From NCBI GenBank assembly GCA_959604115.1, contig CAUHBW010000008.1, positions 1 to 24,253 on the forward strand: DNA of 24,253 nt. The letters run 5' to 3'. The translations under genes and the position numbers were made by a program. The first letter of the stretch is position 1. Each line of letters opens with the position of its first letter. The DNA comes from an uncultured Bilophila sp. (GTDB lineage: Bacteria > Desulfobacterota > Desulfovibrionia > Desulfovibrionales > Desulfovibrionaceae). A model generated the notes under the pieces. That model saw nothing but the letters and a program-made list of their open reading frames with translations, was not told where the DNA came from and did not search any database. Shown piece after piece: positions 7,807 to 14,778 of the stretch.

Positions 7807-9063
7807 CTATTTCTGAAGCCGGGCCACGACATCGGCGAAGGGCACGGAAGCCTGTTCGCCGCTGTCCATATTTTTGAGCATGGCCGACTGGGCGGCAAGC
7901 TCGTCTTCACCGATAAGGAGGCAGAAGCGCGCGCCGGATTTTCCGGCCTGACGCATGGCGCTCTTGACGCTGCGGGACGTGAAGCCCATCTCGCCGCGGA
8001 AGCCCGCATCGCGCAGGGCCTGCGTCAGCGCGTAGGCGGAATCGCGGGCCGCGTCCGCAAGCACGACCACGTAGAAATCCGGGCGGGCGGCTTCGCGGTC
8101 CTCTTCCGAGCGGGGAAGCAGCAGCGCGAGACGTTCCATGCCGCAGGCGAACCCGAGGCCGGGCACGTTGGGGCCGCCGAGCTGGGCCACGAGGCCGTCG
8201 TAACGCCCCCCGCCCGCGACGGTGCCCTGCGCGCCGATCTGATCGGACACGATTTCAAAGGTGGTGCGGGTATAGTAGTCCAGCCCGCGCACCAGCCGGT
8301 GGTTGATCACGTAGGGCACCTTTTCGGCGTCCAGCAGACGGCGCACCGTGTCGAAATGCGCGGCGCAGTCGGGGCAGTTGTGATCGAGAATCTTGGGCGC
8401 GGCGGCGGTGTGCTCCTTGCAGGTGGGCACCTTGCAGTCCAGCACGCGCAGGGGATTGGTCACCATGCGGCGGCGGCAGTCTTCGCACAGGGCGGAATCG
8501 TCCAGTTCGGACAGCCACTGGCGCAGCGTCTCGCGATAGGCGGGACGGCAGGAGGGGCAGCCGAGCGAATTGAGCTGGAGGCTCAGCCCCTTGAGGCCGA
8601 GGGCTTCCAGAAAGCGCATCGCCATCGTGACCAGCTCGGCGTCCGCATAGGGTTCGGAAGGTCCGAGGCATTCGCAGTTGATCTGGTGGAACTGGCGCAT
8701 GCGGCCCTTCTGGGGGCGTTCATAGCGGAACATGGGTCCGATGGTGAACAGCTTGGTCACGGCGTCGCCGCCCCGGCCGCTCTCGATGTAGGCGCGCATG
8801 ACCCCGGCGGTCGCCTCGGGGCGCAGGGTCAGGGAACGGCCCTTCCGGTCGGGAAAGGTGTACATTTCCTTCTGCACCACGTCGGTTTCCGTCCCGATGC
8901 CCCGGCAGAACAGTTCCGTCCGTTCGAGGATGGGGGTACGCAGTTCGGTGAAGCCGTAACGGGAAAAGGTATCCCGCGCCACGGCCTCCATGTGGGTGAA
9001 AGCGTCGCTTTCCGGTGAAAACAAATCGGCGAAGCCTTTGATCGCGGTAACGTTATCGCTCAT
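7807..9063 (-). CDS. hisS: Histidine--tRNA ligase
   Basis: A 418-residue class IIa synthetase that attaches histidine to tRNA-His. Motif 2 (RPEATAGVMRAYIE), the histidine-binding signatures LVRGLDYYTRTTFE and GGGRYDGLVAQLGG, and motif 3 (GLGFACGMERLALLL) are all present, followed by a normal C-terminal anticodon-binding domain. This separates it from the catalytically inactive HisZ paralogue, which lacks that domain. Four cysteines in CEDC and HNCPDC-type pairs occur in the insertion domain, as in many bacterial HisRS. The ATG has only a weak AGG ribosome site; the next in-frame ATG is too far inside the catalytic domain. It leads the hisS-aspS operon from a good promoter at 9120-9148. Confidence 0.97.
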   Translation of the reverse strand: MSDNVTAIKGFADLFSPESDAFTHMEAVARDTFSRYGFTELRTPILERTELFCRGIGTETDVVQKEMYTFPDRKGRSLTLRPEATAGVMRAYIESGRGGDAVTKLFTIGPMFRYERPQKGRMRQFHQINCECLGPSEPYADAELVTMAMRFLEALGLKGLSLQLNSLGCPSCRPAYRETLRQWLSELDDSALCEDCRRRMVTNPLRVLDCKVPTCKEHTAAAPKILDHNCPDCAAHFDTVRRLLDAEKVPYVINHRLVRGLDYYTRTTFEIVSDQIGAQGTVAGGGRYDGLVAQLGGPNVPGLGFACGMERLALLLPRSEEDREAARPDFYVVVLADAARDSAYALTQALRDAGFRGEMGFTSRSVKSAMRQAGKSGARFCLLIGEDELAAQSAMLKNMDSGEQASVPFADVVARLQK

Positions 9064-9119
9064 GGCCTGTACTCGTGGTTCGGTGTGACGTTGGGCTCGG
9101 ATGGACGTCCGAACGCAAC

Positions 9120-9148
9120 AGGATAGAGCAATCGTACCCTGTTGTCAA
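9120..9148 (-). promoter_or_regulatory. Sigma70-type promoter of hisS-aspS
   Basis: On the minus strand TTGACA (9148-9143) and TATCCT (9125-9120) are separated by exactly 17 bases, a near-consensus housekeeping promoter. The predicted start gives a leader of about 50 bases before hisS. The T-run of the exporter terminator runs directly into the -35 element. Confidence 0.8.
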
Positions 9149-9180
9149 AAAAGGCCGTCCCGCAACGGATACGGCCTTTC
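9147..9180 (-). terminator. Intrinsic terminator of the TauE/SafE gene
   Basis: AAGGCCGT (minus strand, from 9178) pairs with ACGGCCTT (to 9151) around a 12-base loop and is followed by T-rich sequence TTTTTTGAC. It lies about 15 bases past the exporter stop codon. The T-run abuts the hisS -35 box. Confidence 0.8.
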
Positions 9181-9194
9181 CCCTGCCCTTTCCG

Positions 9195-9959
9195 CTACAT
9201 CGCGATGATGTCGCGGACGGCGTTGAACAGGATGAACGCGCCGCAGAACAGGCAGACCCACGCGACCAGCTTGCGGAGCCTGCCGGTATCCATCCTGTTC
9301 GCCATGTACACGCCGAACAGGATGCCGACGATCTGCATGATGATCATCCAGAAGCCGACCTGATAGTCGATGGCGCCGTGCAGGAAGTTGGCGGCGGTGC
9401 CGGACAGCGCGACGGGGACGGAGTAGACCTGCCCCGCGCCGATGGCGATGAGCGGCGGGAAGCCGAGGGCGATCATGATCGGCACGGAGAGCACGGGCCC
9501 GCCCGCGCCGGTCAGCCCGGCGACGAAGCCCACGCCGCCGCCCACGGCGAACAGCACCCAGAACCGCGAACGCCTGCCCTCTTCCATGAACGAGAACCGC
9601 CGCCCCTTCACGGGACGGAACACCAGCGCGCCCGCGAGCAGGATCAGCAGGGCCAGCACCAGATTGAGGTACGGGGCCGCCGTAAACGCCTTGACGTCCG
9701 CACCCACGTAGGTGAACAGGAACCCGCCGACGCAGATGGGAATGGTGGCCTTCCAGTCCACATGCCCAAGGCGGATGTACAGGTAGCTGCACAGCGTGGT
9801 GGTAAAGATGAAGGTGAACAGCGTCGTGCCCATGGCGACATGGCTGGTCAGCCCCGCAAGATAGACGAGGGAAGGAATCAAAATGATCCCGCCCATGCCG
9901 GTACACCCGACCAGAAACCCGACGATGAAGCCCACAACGGCCATCATGACCATCAACAT
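9195..9959 (-). CDS. TauE/SafE family (TSUP) anion exporter
   Basis: A 254-residue membrane protein with about eight helices in two homologous halves. Each half carries a glycine-rich TSUP signature: GFLVGCTGMGGIILIPSL (about 13-30) and GFVAGLTGAGGPVLSVP in the second half, followed by the conserved TAANFLHG-type stretch. Family members export sulfite, sulfoacetate or related organosulfur anions; the exact substrate is not readable, though organosulfur export would suit a sulfonate-using or sulfite-reducing bacterium. The ATG lies inside the end of the GIY-YIG gene (7-base overlap), so it is likely translationally coupled to it. It is followed by its own terminator. Confidence 0.92.
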   Translation of the reverse strand: MLMVMMAVVGFIVGFLVGCTGMGGIILIPSLVYLAGLTSHVAMGTTLFTFIFTTTLCSYLYIRLGHVDWKATIPICVGGFLFTYVGADVKAFTAAPYLNLVLALLILLAGALVFRPVKGRRFSFMEEGRRSRFWVLFAVGGGVGFVAGLTGAGGPVLSVPIMIALGFPPLIAIGAGQVYSVPVALSGTAANFLHGAIDYQVGFWMIIMQIVGILFGVYMANRMDTGRLRKLVAWVCLFCGAFILFNAVRDIIAM

Positions 9960-10255
9960 GCACTCGCTCCTTCCGTTCCCCGCGTCTTCCCGTCCGCCGT
10001 TTCACCGGCATGCGCCAGCAGGAACGCCGCCTTCTCCGCGCGGGGACGCCGTTTCACCGCCTCTTCCAGCCGGCACGCGGCGGCTCTGTCCGGCTGGGCC
10101 ACGCAGCAGACCACCTCGACGGGCCGCCTTGTCCGCGTGTACTTCGCGCCCCGTTTCCCTTCTCCGTTATGTTCCCGCAACCGCCGCTCCATGTCCGTCG
10201 TCACCCCGCAGTACAGCGTGGCGTCCGCGCATCGGAGCAGGTAGACGCACCACAT
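9953..10255 (-). CDS. GIY-YIG domain protein (YhbQ/UPF0213-like)
   Basis: A 100-residue single-domain protein of the GIY-YIG nuclease superfamily. MWCVYLLRCADATLYCGVTT holds the two signature tyrosines (Tyr5 in VYLL, Tyr15 in YCGVT); R24/R25/R27, HN (29-30) and Glu64 in LEEAVKR are the expected catalytic and metal-binding positions. Stand-alone members such as E. coli YhbQ have been linked to DNA binding or nuclease activity but their role is unclear. The start was placed at the ATG with GGAGG 4 bases upstream; the open frame runs 90 codons further but that part is low-complexity and covers hairpins. The last about 25 residues are a poorly conserved charged tail. It overlaps the exporter gene downstream. 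Confidence 0.88.
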   Translation of the reverse strand: MWCVYLLRCADATLYCGVTTDMERRLREHNGEGKRGAKYTRTRRPVEVVCCVAQPDRAAACRLEEAVKRRPRAEKAAFLLAHAGETADGKTRGTEGASAC

Positions 10256-10353
10256 GCTTCCTCCGAAAACAAGGCTTGCCCCGGCACCCTTGGTTCCAGT
10301 TACGCGACAGCCTTCGCCCTTCTGCCGCTTTCGGCCTTTCTTCAAAAAAAGAT

Positions 10354-10380
10354 AAAAGAAACGGCAACGCCGTTTCTTTT
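10354..10380. terminator. Intrinsic terminator of the NhaC-family gene
   Basis: A perfect 12-bp stem (AAAAGAAACGGC at 10354-10365 with 10369-10380) around an AAC loop. In the minus-strand direction it is followed by TTTTATCTTTTTTTG, a strong U-tract, so it should end the antiporter transcript before the GIY-YIG gene. The U-run on the plus strand is short. Confidence 0.85.
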
Positions 10381-10416
10381 CCCTGAATGAAAAACCGAAT
10401 TCCCGCGTCTCCGTTT

Positions 10417-10495
10417 CCGCCGGGGTCCGGGGGGGCGGCTCGCCCCCCGGACGGGGAGTCCAGAGGGGCGGTAAGCCCCTCTGGCCGCCGGAGGC
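10417..10495. repeat. Tandem GC-rich hairpins downstream of the NhaC-family gene
   Basis: Two stems stand side by side: GTCCGGGGGGGC/GCCCCCCGGAC (10425-10452, one bulged base) and CCAGAGGGGC/GCCCCTCTGG (10460-10484, perfect 10 bp). The pair is bracketed by CCGCCGG at 10417-10423 and 10485-10491. It lies in the 3-prime untranslated region of the antiporter transcript, upstream of the U-tract terminator. The structure looks like a dispersed intergenic repeat, but only one copy is present here. Confidence 0.6.
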
Positions 10496-10517
10496 ATTCC
10501 CCGCCCCCGTCCACAAA

Positions 10518-11846
10518 CTACGCAAGAGGCCTCACGGGCCTGACCCGGGGGATGCCGAACAGGATGGCGAGCACGGCGGCCACCGCCAGCAGCATGCAGT
10601 ACCAGTTGTTCCACGCGATATCGAGCGGCGAAAGTTTCGCTATGGAGCCCGCCAGCAGAAGCTGCGCCCCATAGGGAATGAGCCCCTGCACGACACAGGA
10701 AAAGATGTCCAGTAAGCTTGCGCTGCGCCGCCTGTCAACTCCGTTCGTGGCCGCGATTTCGTGGGCCACCTTGCCGGTCAGAATGATCGCCACCGTGTTG
10801 TTCGCGGTGCACAGATTGGCAAGCAAAACCAAGAGACTGATGCAGCATTCGCCCGCCTTGACCGGAGACTCCGCGGAGAGCCGGCGCGCAAGGCCGTTCA
10901 CCCGCTCCAGAAGCCAGCCGATGCCGCCGTGGTAGCGCATGAGCTCCCCGAGGCCGCCCACCAGCATGGACAGCACCATGATCTCGTTCATGCCCACGAA
11001 ACCGGCGTAAATGTCCTTGCTCCACCTGATCAGCGTGTATCCGTCCACCGTGGCGACGCCCACCGCGCCCGTGAACACGATGCCCGCGAGCAGCACCACA
11101 AAGACGTTCACGCCCGCGATCGCCATGATCAGAATGGCGAGGTACGGCACTACGCGAATAAACTGGTAATCCTCATGCCTCACCACCTGCCCGGCGGAAC
11201 CCGCCGCCCAGAGCAGCGCCAGCGTCACGAGAGCCGCCGGAATCGCAATGAGCAGGTTCATGCGGAACTTGTCCTTCATCTCGCACCCCTGCGTCCGGGT
11301 CGCCGCGATGGTGGTATCCGAAATCATGGACAGGTTGTCCCCGAACATCGCCCCGCTCATGACCACGCCGAGCAGCAGGGCCAGCGGGATGTCCGTCTGT
11401 TCGCCCACGCCCACCGCAATGGGCGCGATGGCGGCGACGGTGCCCATGCTCGTGCCCATCGCCGTGGAGATGAACCCGCCGATGAGGAACAGCCCCGGCA
11501 GGATCATGGACGGCGGCAGCAGGGACAACCCGAAGTTGACCGTGGCCTTCACGCCGCCGATGGCCGAGGCCACGGACGCGAACCCACCCGCGAGCAGAAA
11601 GATCATGCACATGGTGATGATGTTGATCTCGCCCACCCCGGAGAGGAACACGGCGATTTTCCTGTTGAGATCCTCCCTGCCCTGAACGATGGCGAGAACG
11701 ATGGCGGGGATGATCGCCACGGTCGCGGAAAGCTGGTAGAACGGCATCTCCGTCCCGGCGACGGTCAGGGCGATCCCCGTGCCGATAAACAGGAAAAGGA
11801 AGACGAGCATGGGCAACAAGGCGCTGAAACGGGCTTTTTCGGACAT
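10518..11846 (-). CDS. NhaC-family Na+/H+ (or organic acid) antiporter
   Basis: A 442-residue polytopic membrane protein with roughly eleven to twelve helices. It has the family's conserved centre: GGFISTAMGTSMGTVAAIAPIA, GVVMSGAMFGDNLSMISDTT (about residues 165-185) and a late stretch with NLCTANNTVAIILTG, the acidic and polar residues expected in the ion path. NhaC-type proteins exchange Na+ for H+, but relatives such as MleN exchange malate for lactate coupled to ions, so an organic-acid role is possible. The start was placed at the ATG with GGAG 8 bases upstream; a GTG three codons earlier would overlap that site. It is divergent from an AraC-family regulator, which may control it; no operator copy was found in the shared gap. 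Confidence 0.9.
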   Translation of the reverse strand: MSEKARFSALLPMLVFLFLFIGTGIALTVAGTEMPFYQLSATVAIIPAIVLAIVQGREDLNRKIAVFLSGVGEINIITMCMIFLLAGGFASVASAIGGVKATVNFGLSLLPPSMILPGLFLIGGFISTAMGTSMGTVAAIAPIAVGVGEQTDIPLALLLGVVMSGAMFGDNLSMISDTTIAATRTQGCEMKDKFRMNLLIAIPAALVTLALLWAAGSAGQVVRHEDYQFIRVVPYLAILIMAIAGVNVFVVLLAGIVFTGAVGVATVDGYTLIRWSKDIYAGFVGMNEIMVLSMLVGGLGELMRYHGGIGWLLERVNGLARRLSAESPVKAGECCISLLVLLANLCTANNTVAIILTGKVAHEIAATNGVDRRRSASLLDIFSCVVQGLIPYGAQLLLAGSIAKLSPLDIAWNNWYCMLLAVAAVLAILFGIPRVRPVRPLA

Positions 11847-11952
11847 GAAGGGCACTCCGGGTAGTCTTACGAGGTCAAGGGGGCGTCATCCGGGCAAAGC
11901 CCCACTCCTACAGCAATTGATACGGATGAACAATGCCCCGTTCCGTCCCCCC

Positions 11953-11982
11953 TTGTCGGCGGGAACGGCTTTGGGCTACACT
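11953..11982 (+). promoter_or_regulatory. Sigma70-type promoter of the AraC-family regulator
   Basis: TTGTCG (11953-11958) and TACACT (11977-11982) are 18 bases apart. The predicted start is about 15 bases before the regulator ATG, leaving a short leader with the GGAG ribosome site. Confidence 0.6.
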
Positions 11983-12005
11983 TTCGGACATTGGAGACGC
12001 ATCCC

Positions 12006-12800
12006 ATGAAATCATACCGTCTCACCGAGGTCAAAAGCTACGACATCCCGTTCGCCACGCTGCCGCGTCCCGTCTTCTGGTTCAACGACACCTTCAAGGC
12101 GGGCACATGGAGCGACATCCACAGGCACGACCACTGGGGAGAGCTGGCGTTCATGCGCTCCGGGTACATGGTCGTGTGCACCGAACTCGGCAACTACGCC
12201 GCTCCGCCCGGAAGGGCCGTATGGATTCCGCCGGGCCTGACGCACGAGTGGTACATCCCCGAAGCCTCCGTGGACAACAGCCTGTACATCATGCCGCAGG
12301 TTCTGCCCCCCGGCCCCCGTTTCCAGAGTTACCATGCGATGGAAGTGTCGCCGCTGGTGCGCGAGCTGATCCTCGCCCTCAGCCCCATGCCCGCCGAATA
12401 CGACGAATCGGGGTCCGTAGGCCGGATGGTGTCCGTACTCCTCGATCAGCTTCCCCTGCTTCCCGAGGTGGGGTTCCCCATGCCCATGCCGAGGGACCGC
12501 CGCCTCGTGGTCCTGTGCACAGCCCTCCTCAACGAGCCCGATTCCCCGGAAACCATCCGCGAATGGTGCGTGCGGCTCGGCATGTCCGAGCGCACCCTCG
12601 CCCGGCTGTTCCAGCGTCAGACCGGAGAATCCTTCGGACGCTGGCGGCAGCGCATCCGCCTCCTCCACGCGCGCGGGCAGCTCGAAGCCGGGCAGAACGT
12701 CACCGCCGTAGCGCTCAACTGCGGGTATGCGTCGGTTTCCGCCTTCATCGCCGCCTTCAAGAAACTGTTCGGACGCACCCCCGGCCAAATCGCCCGCTGA
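12006..12800 (+). CDS. AraC-family transcriptional regulator (cupin plus HTH)
   Basis: A 264-residue regulator. The N-terminal half has a cupin-type sensing fold: HRHDHWGELAFMRSG near residue 37, then PPGRAVWIPPGLTHEWYI, where the histidines line a ligand or metal pocket. The C-terminal about 80 residues form the double helix-turn-helix DNA-binding domain, including IREWCVRLGMSERTLARLFQ and VALNCGYASVSAFIAAFKKL with the closing GRTPGQ. Such proteins bind two direct half-sites about two helical turns apart and usually activate a neighbouring gene. A matching 21-bp-spaced direct repeat lies upstream of the dehydrogenase gene just downstream. The ATG at 12006 has GGAG 9 bases before it and was preferred over the in-frame TTG at 11991. 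The inducer is unknown. Confidence 0.9.
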   Translation: MKSYRLTEVKSYDIPFATLPRPVFWFNDTFKAGTWSDIHRHDHWGELAFMRSGYMVVCTELGNYAAPPGRAVWIPPGLTHEWYIPEASVDNSLYIMPQVLPPGPRFQSYHAMEVSPLVRELILALSPMPAEYDESGSVGRMVSVLLDQLPLLPEVGFPMPMPRDRRLVVLCTALLNEPDSPETIREWCVRLGMSERTLARLFQRQTGESFGRWRQRIRLLHARGQLEAGQNVTAVALNCGYASVSAFIAAFKKLFGRTPGQIAR

Positions 12801-12873
12801 TCTCCGTGTCCGGCGCGAAACCTCTCCGCGCATTGCCGCAGGGAACGCCCCTTCCCCGCTCTTCATCTCCATT

Positions 12874-12903
12874 TTGGCAGAAACGCGATACAGGTTGGCA
12901 GAA
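12874..12903 (+). promoter_or_regulatory. Putative AraC-type operator (two direct half-sites)
   Basis: TTGGCAGAA occurs at 12874-12882 and again at 12895-12903, exactly 21 bp apart, each followed by a GCGA after one or two bases. That spacing is two helical turns, as expected for the tandem HTH of an AraC-family monomer or dimer. The sites end just upstream of a weak promoter. Confidence 0.6.
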
Positions 12904-12910
12904 TGCGAGA

Positions 12911-12939
12911 AGACGGGCGGGACGCGGAAAAGGTATACG
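12911..12939 (+). promoter_or_regulatory. Weak, probably activator-dependent promoter of the dehydrogenase gene
   Basis: TATACG (12934-12939) is a fair -10 box, but the position 17 bases upstream holds AGACGG (12911-12916), a poor -35. The direct-repeat operator sits directly upstream of that -35, the usual place for an AraC-type activator. Confidence 0.45.
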
Positions 12940-12998
12940 GGACACAGGACGAAAAACCCGAAACGGGAATCCCACCCCGAAATATACGGAGGCGCACC

Positions 12999-14528
12999 AT
13001 GTCTCAGATAGCAATCCGCAATTTCATCAACGGCCAGTGGCAGGAAGAAACCGGCTGCAAAACGGTTCCCCTGTACAACCCCTCCACGGGCGAAGAGATC
13101 GGTTTCGTGCCCATGTCCGGCAAGGACACCTGCGAAGCCGCCATCGCCACCGCCGCCGAAGCCTACAAGACGTGGCGTCTGGTTCCCATCGCCAAGCGCA
13201 TGGTCTATATCCACAAAATCCGCGAATGCATGGTGCGCGACCATGAAAAGCTCGCGCAGGGCATCGCGCTCGATCAGGCGAAACACATTTCCGAAGCCCG
13301 CGGCGAAGTCCAGCGCGTCATCGAAATTCTGGAAATGGCCTGCACCATTCCCGCGCTCATTCAGGGCGAAACCATCGACGGCATCGCCGGAAGCATCTCC
13401 GGCAAGGTCGTGAAGCAGTCGCTCGGCGTGTTCGGCGGCGTGGCGCCCTTCAATTTCCCGGCGCTGGTGTTCGGCTGGTTCATCCCCTTCGCCATCGGCA
13501 CGGGCAACACCTTCATCTTCAAGCCGTCCACGCAGTCGCCCTACTTCATGCAGATGATGTGCGACATCTTTATGGAAATCGGCCTGCCCGCCGGCGTCGT
13601 CAACGTCATCCACGGCAACCGCGACATCCCCGGCACGTGGTATGAAGACCCGCGCATCGCGGGCGTGTGCCTCGTCGGCTCCACCCCGACCGCCAAAAAG
13701 ATGGCGGAAGGCTGCGCTCGGGGCGCCAAGCGCTCCATGCTCCTCGGCGGCGCGAAAAACATGCTCGTGGTCATGGAAGACGCCGACATCGACGTGTTCA
13801 TCGACAACTACGTCAACTCCTGCTTCGGCTCCGCCGGACAGCGTTGCCTCGCCGGGTCCATCGTCGCCATCGTGCCCGAACTGTACGATACGGTCCTCGA
13901 ACGCATGATCGAAGCCGCCAAGAAGGTAAAGGTCGGGGACGCCTTCGATCCCGACGTGTTCATGGGCCCCCTGATCTCCCGCGCCGCCGCCGACAAGGTG
14001 AAGGAATACGTGGACATCGCCCTTCAGCACGGGCACGGCTGCGAACTCGTCCTCGACGGGCGCAACCCCGATCTGCCGGAAAAGAACAAGAACGGCTTCT
14101 TCGTCGCCCCCACGATCATCAAGGACGTGACGCCCTGCAACCCGCTGTTCACCACCGAAGTGTTCGGCCCGCTGGTCGCCACGATCAAAATCGCGGATAT
14201 GGACGACGCCCTTGAGCTGATCCGCCAGTCGGAATTCGGCAACGGCGCGTGCATCTTCACCCAGAGCCAGTTCTATGCCGAAAAGTTCAGCCGCGACGCC
14301 GACGTGGGCATGGTCGGGATCAACGTGGGCATCTGCGCCCCGCATCCCTACATCCCCTTCGGCGGCATCAAGGGCTCGCTCCTCGGCACCAACAAGGCGC
14401 AGGGCAAGGACGGCATCGACTTCTTCACCCAGCACAAGGTCACCACGATCCGCACCATCGACCCCAACGCCAAGAAGGGCGGAGACGTCGCGAAGCCCAA
14501 GGCCGTCCGCTCCTGCGTGGCCTCGTAA
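12999..14528 (+). CDS. CoA-acylating methylmalonate-semialdehyde dehydrogenase family protein
   Basis: A 509-residue aldehyde dehydrogenase. Catalytic Cys283 lies in GSAGQRCLAG, the oxyanion Asn152 in APFNFPALV and the cofactor Lys175 in FKPSTQSP. At 250-254 the sequence is GGAKN rather than the ELGGK of hydrolytic ALDHs; Asn replacing Glu there is the hallmark of the CoA-dependent MmsA/IolA branch, which converts (methyl)malonate semialdehyde plus CoA and NAD+ to acetyl- or propionyl-CoA, CO2 and NADH. Arg101 (EARGEV) and Arg282 match the arginines that hold the substrate carboxylate in that family. It is divergent around the active site and C-terminus (GGIKGSLLGTNKAQGKDG), so another short acidic aldehyde is possible. 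The ATG has GGAGG 6 bases upstream, favoured over an upstream in-frame start at 12903. Regulation by the adjacent AraC-family protein is likely. Confidence 0.88.
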   Translation: MSQIAIRNFINGQWQEETGCKTVPLYNPSTGEEIGFVPMSGKDTCEAAIATAAEAYKTWRLVPIAKRMVYIHKIRECMVRDHEKLAQGIALDQAKHISEARGEVQRVIEILEMACTIPALIQGETIDGIAGSISGKVVKQSLGVFGGVAPFNFPALVFGWFIPFAIGTGNTFIFKPSTQSPYFMQMMCDIFMEIGLPAGVVNVIHGNRDIPGTWYEDPRIAGVCLVGSTPTAKKMAEGCARGAKRSMLLGGAKNMLVVMEDADIDVFIDNYVNSCFGSAGQRCLAGSIVAIVPELYDTVLERMIEAAKKVKVGDAFDPDVFMGPLISRAAADKVKEYVDIALQHGHGCELVLDGRNPDLPEKNKNGFFVAPTIIKDVTPCNPLFTTEVFGPLVATIKIADMDDALELIRQSEFGNGACIFTQSQFYAEKFSRDADVGMVGINVGICAPHPYIPFGGIKGSLLGTNKAQGKDGIDFFTQHKVTTIRTIDPNAKKGGDVAKPKAVRSCVAS

Positions 14529-14552
14529 GCCGCAACGCTGAACCTCCCCCTC

Positions 14553-14584
14553 ACGGAACGCCGAAAGCTCCTCCGGCGTTCCGT
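14553..14584 (+). terminator. Hairpin downstream of the dehydrogenase gene
   Basis: ACGGAACGCCG (14553-14563) pairs perfectly with 14574-14584 over 11 bp with a 10-base loop, 25 bases after the stop. There is no T-run, so it is more likely an mRNA 3-prime stabilising stem than the main terminator. Confidence 0.5.
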
Positions 14585-14636
14585 CGGACGTCCTCACGGC
14601 CGAGGACTTCCGCCTCACCCCGAAACGACCAGCCGC

Positions 14637-14670
14637 AGCGGTCCCGGAATCCTCCGGGACCGCTTTTTTT
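14637..14670 (+). terminator. Strong intrinsic terminator of the dehydrogenase gene
   Basis: A perfect 12-bp stem (AGCGGTCCCGGA at 14637-14648 with 14653-14664) around an ATCC loop, followed directly by a run of T. It is the textbook form and separates the dehydrogenase from the next gene. Confidence 0.92.
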
Positions 14671-14698
14671 CATTCCGCCTTTTTCGCCGATGATTCTC

Positions 14699-14727
14699 TT
14701 GACCGGGCAGGAGGGCGCACCTACACT
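14699..14727 (+). promoter_or_regulatory. Sigma70-type promoter of the AsmA-like gene
   Basis: TTGACC (14699-14704) and TACACT (14722-14727) lie 17 bases apart, about 50 bases before the ATG and past the preceding terminator. Confidence 0.7.
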
Positions 14728-14778
14728 ATCCATCCTGCGGCTTTCCCGGTCGATCATCAAAAACCTCATGAGGATGTT

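Noticed and set aside
10256..10525. 90-codon extension of the GIY-YIG gene
   Set aside because: It covers a terminator and two GC-rich hairpins, and GGAGG lies just before the internal ATG that starts the domain.
12874..12910. Sigma54 (-24/-12) promoter reading of the two TTGGCAG motifs
   Set aside because: The GG-to-GC distance is 6 or 7 bases rather than the required 10, so the repeat is better explained as a regulator site.
12012..14618. An 868-codon minus-strand frame opposite the AraC and dehydrogenase genes
   Set aside because: It crosses two well-supported genes and an intergenic control region on the other strand and has no recognisable domain.
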